From Flavobacterium tistrianum (GTDB lineage Bacteria; Bacteroidota; Bacteroidia; Flavobacteriales; Flavobacteriaceae): a stretch of 64,000 nt of DNA. The translations under genes were made by a program, and so were the position numbers. Shown here piece after piece: positions 62,115-64,000 of the stretch. The notes beneath the pieces were generated by a model. The model did no database searches. It was not told the DNA's origin and saw nothing but the letters and a program-made list of their open reading frames with translations. Every line of letters starts with the position of its first letter. The first letter of the stretch is position 1. The stretch covers positions 248,001-312,000 of the forward strand of contig NZ_QJRH01000068.1 of assembly GCF_003254545.1 (NCBI RefSeq), read 5' to 3'.

Positions 62115-62163
62115 TTTGCGTTTTTTAACATAATTAAATTCAAATAACGCAACAAAACGCAAA
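62115..62163 (-). promoter_or_regulatory. Putative operator: TTTGCGTT repeats upstream of the oxidoreductase
   Basis: On the minus strand TTTGCGTT (62163-62156) and GTTGCGTT (62153-62146) repeat at 10-bp spacing, and an oppositely oriented TTTGCGTT lies at 62115-62122. The pair is centred about 80 nt upstream of the predicted start site. Confidence 0.6.
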
Positions 62164-62186
62164 AATTACATTAGATAAGTTTAAAG

Positions 62187-62936
62187 TTATAAGATAAAGA
62201 CTCCAGATTTTCTATATTCATCTAGTTTTTCATCTTCTGGATCTAATTCTGTCACAATAGTATCCAACTGTGTAAGATCGCAAACACCGTGTGGCATTTT
62301 GGTATTCAATTTATCCGAAGAAAACATCGAAACTACTCTGTCAGAAGCTTCTATCATTGCTTTTTTAACAATTGAAATTTCATAACCTACTTCTGTAAGT
62401 CCTTGTTTTATATTAATGCTGCTGGCGCCAATGAAACAAATATCGGCTTTAATTTTAGAAACTACCTGAATCACATCCATACCAATAGTTACCATTGCGT
62501 TTTTCTGCATTTTTCCGCCAATAAAAATCAAATCGATATTTGGGTGTTGAGATAATTGCATAGCTATTGGTAAACTATATGTATATATTGTAGCTTTTAA
62601 ATCTGCCGGAATTAACTTTGCAAAAACGAGATTGGTGCTTCCTCCACTCATTATAATAACCTGATCATCATGCAGAAGAGACAATGCTTTTGTCACGATT
62701 TGTTTTTTCTGTTCTTCTGCCGATATTGCAATATCAAATACATTTGCAGATTTCTCTTTAACTTGAACCGCACCGCCATACACTTTCTCTAAGAGCTTTT
62801 TACTGTCCAATTCATTCAAATCTCTTCTTATCGTATCTTCTGACAAATCGAGAGCCAAAGCTAAATCTGTTGTAACAACTTTTTGGTCTTCAATAAGTTT
62901 AGTCATTATGTATTTATGTCTTTCGGCTTTCAGCAT
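62187..62936 (-). CDS. DeoR/GlpR family transcriptional regulator
   Basis: The DeoR-type repressor/activator has an N-terminal winged helix (VVTTDLALALDLSEDTIRRDL) followed by a C-terminal sugar-phosphate sensor domain (about 75-235) with MSGGSTNLVFAK and IGGKMQKNA. I choose the ATG at 62936 (249 residues, starting MLKAERHKYI). The frame is open to 63044, but the -7 element TATATTTG at 62970-62963 puts transcription start downstream of the earlier ATGs. It lies between the oxidoreductase gene and the divergent SusC gene, whose promoters share TTTGCGTT repeats, its likely binding sites. Confidence 0.9.
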   Translation of the reverse strand: MLKAERHKYIMTKLIEDQKVVTTDLALALDLSEDTIRRDLNELDSKKLLEKVYGGAVQVKEKSANVFDIAISAEEQKKQIVTKALSLLHDDQVIIMSGGSTNLVFAKLIPADLKATIYTYSLPIAMQLSQHPNIDLIFIGGKMQKNAMVTIGMDVIQVVSKIKADICFIGASSINIKQGLTEVGYEISIVKKAMIEASDRVVSMFSSDKLNTKMPHGVCDLTQLDTIVTELDPEDEKLDEYRKSGVFIL

Positions 62937-62962
62937 ATTTTTATAAAAGTTAAAATTCATCA

Positions 62963-62970
62963 CAAATATA
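62963..62970 (-). promoter_or_regulatory. -7 element of the DeoR-type regulator gene
   Basis: The minus strand reads TATATTTG, 26 nt upstream of the chosen ATG at 62936. This position excludes the longer start at 63044. Confidence 0.5.
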
Positions 62971-63070
62971 TCAAATATTTCATTCCATCTCAGAAAAGGC
63001 ATTAAAAACTGCAAAATCATGCAACGGAAAGATTTTGAAAACAAATTCAGTTCTTATTTTTTTACTAAAA

Positions 63071-63088
63071 TTTGCGTTATTTTGCGTT
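63071..63088 (+). promoter_or_regulatory. Putative operator: tandem TTTGCGTT upstream of SusC
   Basis: Two TTTGCGTT units (63071-63078 and 63081-63088) repeat at 10-bp spacing, 58 nt before the SusC -7 element and in the same orientation as the unit pair before the oxidoreductase gene. Confidence 0.6.
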
Positions 63089-63146
63089 TTTTAAATTATT
63101 TTTCGAAAAAAAATTCAAAATAATGCATTTATATGCAATAAATAAA

Positions 63147-63154
63147 TATATTTG
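63147..63154 (+). promoter_or_regulatory. -7 element of the SusC gene
   Basis: TATATTTG lies 32 nt upstream of the ATG at 63187, preceded by a 21-nt block shared with the oxidoreductase promoter. Confidence 0.55.
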
Positions 63155-63186
63155 CTCAACAACAACCATAAAAAACCAGATTAATC

Positions 63187-64000
63187 ATGAAAAAGTTACT
63201 CTTTATTTCAGTGTTGGTTTTGTGCATTCAAACAGCATTTGGACAAGCAAAAACAGTTACTGGAACAGTAAAAAGCAAAGCAGACGGAATTCCAATTCCT
63301 GGAGTCAGCGTCGTTATTCAGGGAACAAATAGCGGCACTACAACTGACTTTGATGGACACTACAGTATTTCTGTAGCATCAGGACGAACTCTAAACTTTA
63401 GTTACATGGGTTACGAAACCCAATCAATTAAAGTGGAAAACCAACAGAAAATAGATGTTGGTCTTTCAGAAAGCACTTCGAAACTAGACGAAGTTGTTGT
63501 TGTAGGTTTTGCTTCTCAGAAAAAAGCTAATCTTACTGGAGCGGTTGCAAAAGTAGATGTAAAAAAAGCTCTAGGAAGTGTTCCTATCACTGATATAACA
63601 AGAGGTTTACAAGGAACCACTCCAGGACTTAATATTACTTTTAATTCAGGTAATATAAGTAAAGGATCAAATGTTAACATTCGTGGAGCTGGAACTATTA
63701 TAAATGGAGAAGCTAAAGGATCACCACTTATTTTAGTAGACGGTGTTCCAGGCGAGTTGTCGATGCTAAATGCTGAAGATGTAGAGTCGATGTCTGTGCT
63801 TAAAGATGCTGCTTCAGCTTCTATTTATGGTGCTCGTGCTGCATTTGGAGTTATCTTAATTACTACTAAGAGCGGTAAAAATTCAAAAGGAAAAGTAAGA
63901 TTTGCTTATAGCAATAACACAGGTTGGAGCAATCCAATTTCTTTGGTTCAATTTAATGATCCAACTGTAGAGCTTCCAGCAATGATAGACGCGCAAGCTA
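63187..64000 (+). CDS. SusC/RagA-type TonB-linked outer membrane protein, 3' truncated by the window
   Basis: The frame is open to the window end, giving 271 residues. A signal peptide (to about residue 20, FGQ) is followed by a carboxypeptidase-regulatory-like domain (TVTGTVKSKADG to about residue 95), the SusC TonB-box region KLDEVVVVGF near residue 100, and the plug domain with VDGVPGELSML and ASIYGARAAFGVILI. Such proteins import oligosaccharides or peptides together with a SusD lipoprotein, expected just outside the window. It is divergent from the DeoR-type regulator gene. Confidence 0.92.
   Translation, partial: MKKLLFISVLVLCIQTAFGQAKTVTGTVKSKADGIPIPGVSVVIQGTNSGTTTDFDGHYSISVASGRTLNFSYMGYETQSIKVENQQKIDVGLSESTSKLDEVVVVGFASQKKANLTGAVAKVDVKKALGSVPITDITRGLQGTTPGLNITFNSGNISKGSNVNIRGAGTIINGEAKGSPLILVDGVPGELSMLNAEDVESMSVLKDAASASIYGARAAFGVILITTKSGKNSKGKVRFAYSNNTGWSNPISLVQFNDPTVELPAMIDAQA

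Noticed and set aside
62937..63044. N-terminal extension of the DeoR-type regulator
   Set aside because: A TATATTTG element at 62970-62963 places transcription start after these codons, and the family normally begins directly at MLKAERHKYI-like sequence.

Overview
The window looks like a chromosomal segment of a low-GC Bacteroidota, most likely a Flavobacterium close to F. johnsoniae. Four things point there: a tmRNA whose tag reads GENNYALAA, promoter motifs of the TTG-N~20-TAnnTTTG type, SusC/TonB-type receptors with carboxypeptidase-regulatory-like N-termini, and weak ribosome binding sites. There are no tRNA or rRNA genes, no CRISPR array, no transposase and no recognisable integrase.

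Region 1 (1-14.7 kb) is mostly housekeeping: a truncated Tyr/Asn/Arg-rich protein, a Kup potassium transporter, an RsmB/NOP-type rRNA methyltransferase, a CPBP protease overlapping a MenE-like ligase, an ArsC-family reductase, a TonB-dependent outer-membrane protein, a 57-residue membrane protein, fumarase C, a saccharopine/alanine dehydrogenase-like enzyme and a lipoprotein serine hydrolase. Two related palindromic composite repeats sit between genes here.

Region 2 (14.8-17.5 kb) is the tmRNA gene followed by about 2.3 kb bounded by a second copy of the tmRNA 3' end plus its terminator. This is what site-specific integration into ssrA leaves behind. The segment holds a lipoprotein with a glycine/alanine-rich hydrophobic C-terminal segment, a small two-helix membrane protein directly after it, a possible overlapping leader ORF, and decayed reading frames. 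A very large patatin-like protein with a membrane insertion follows.

Region 3 (21.6-36.5 kb) holds an acidic protein and a lipoprotein, two MFS pumps, a DUF763 protein, an AI-2E-type permease, an ion channel, a TolC-HlyD-MFS export operon, an HxlR regulator divergent from a quinone-reductase-like enzyme plus cupin, a class V aminotransferase, and a TlpA-like thioredoxin preceded by a SAM-I riboswitch with no methionine gene nearby.

Region 4 (36.7-48.2 kb) is signalling: a multi-PAS histidine kinase overlapping its response regulator, a CheB-CheR-PAS-kinase fusion whose CheB part lacks catalytic residues, a pseudo-receiver protein and several small lipoproteins. A FAD/Rieske oxidoreductase-SDR pair lies between them.

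Region 5 (48.2-64 kb) is a TonB receptor followed by a glycan/cell-envelope catabolic block on the minus strand (GHL10, GH20 hexosaminidase, serine hydrolase, metallophosphoesterase with beta-propeller, esterase, FAD/Fe-S oxidoreductase, DeoR-type regulator), divergent from a SusC gene cut by the window end. The oxidoreductase and SusC promoters share tandem TTTGCGTT repeats at exactly the same distance from their -7 elements, which suggests common control by the DeoR-type protein encoded between them. Several families of short inverted-repeat elements are scattered through intergenic DNA and partly double as terminators.
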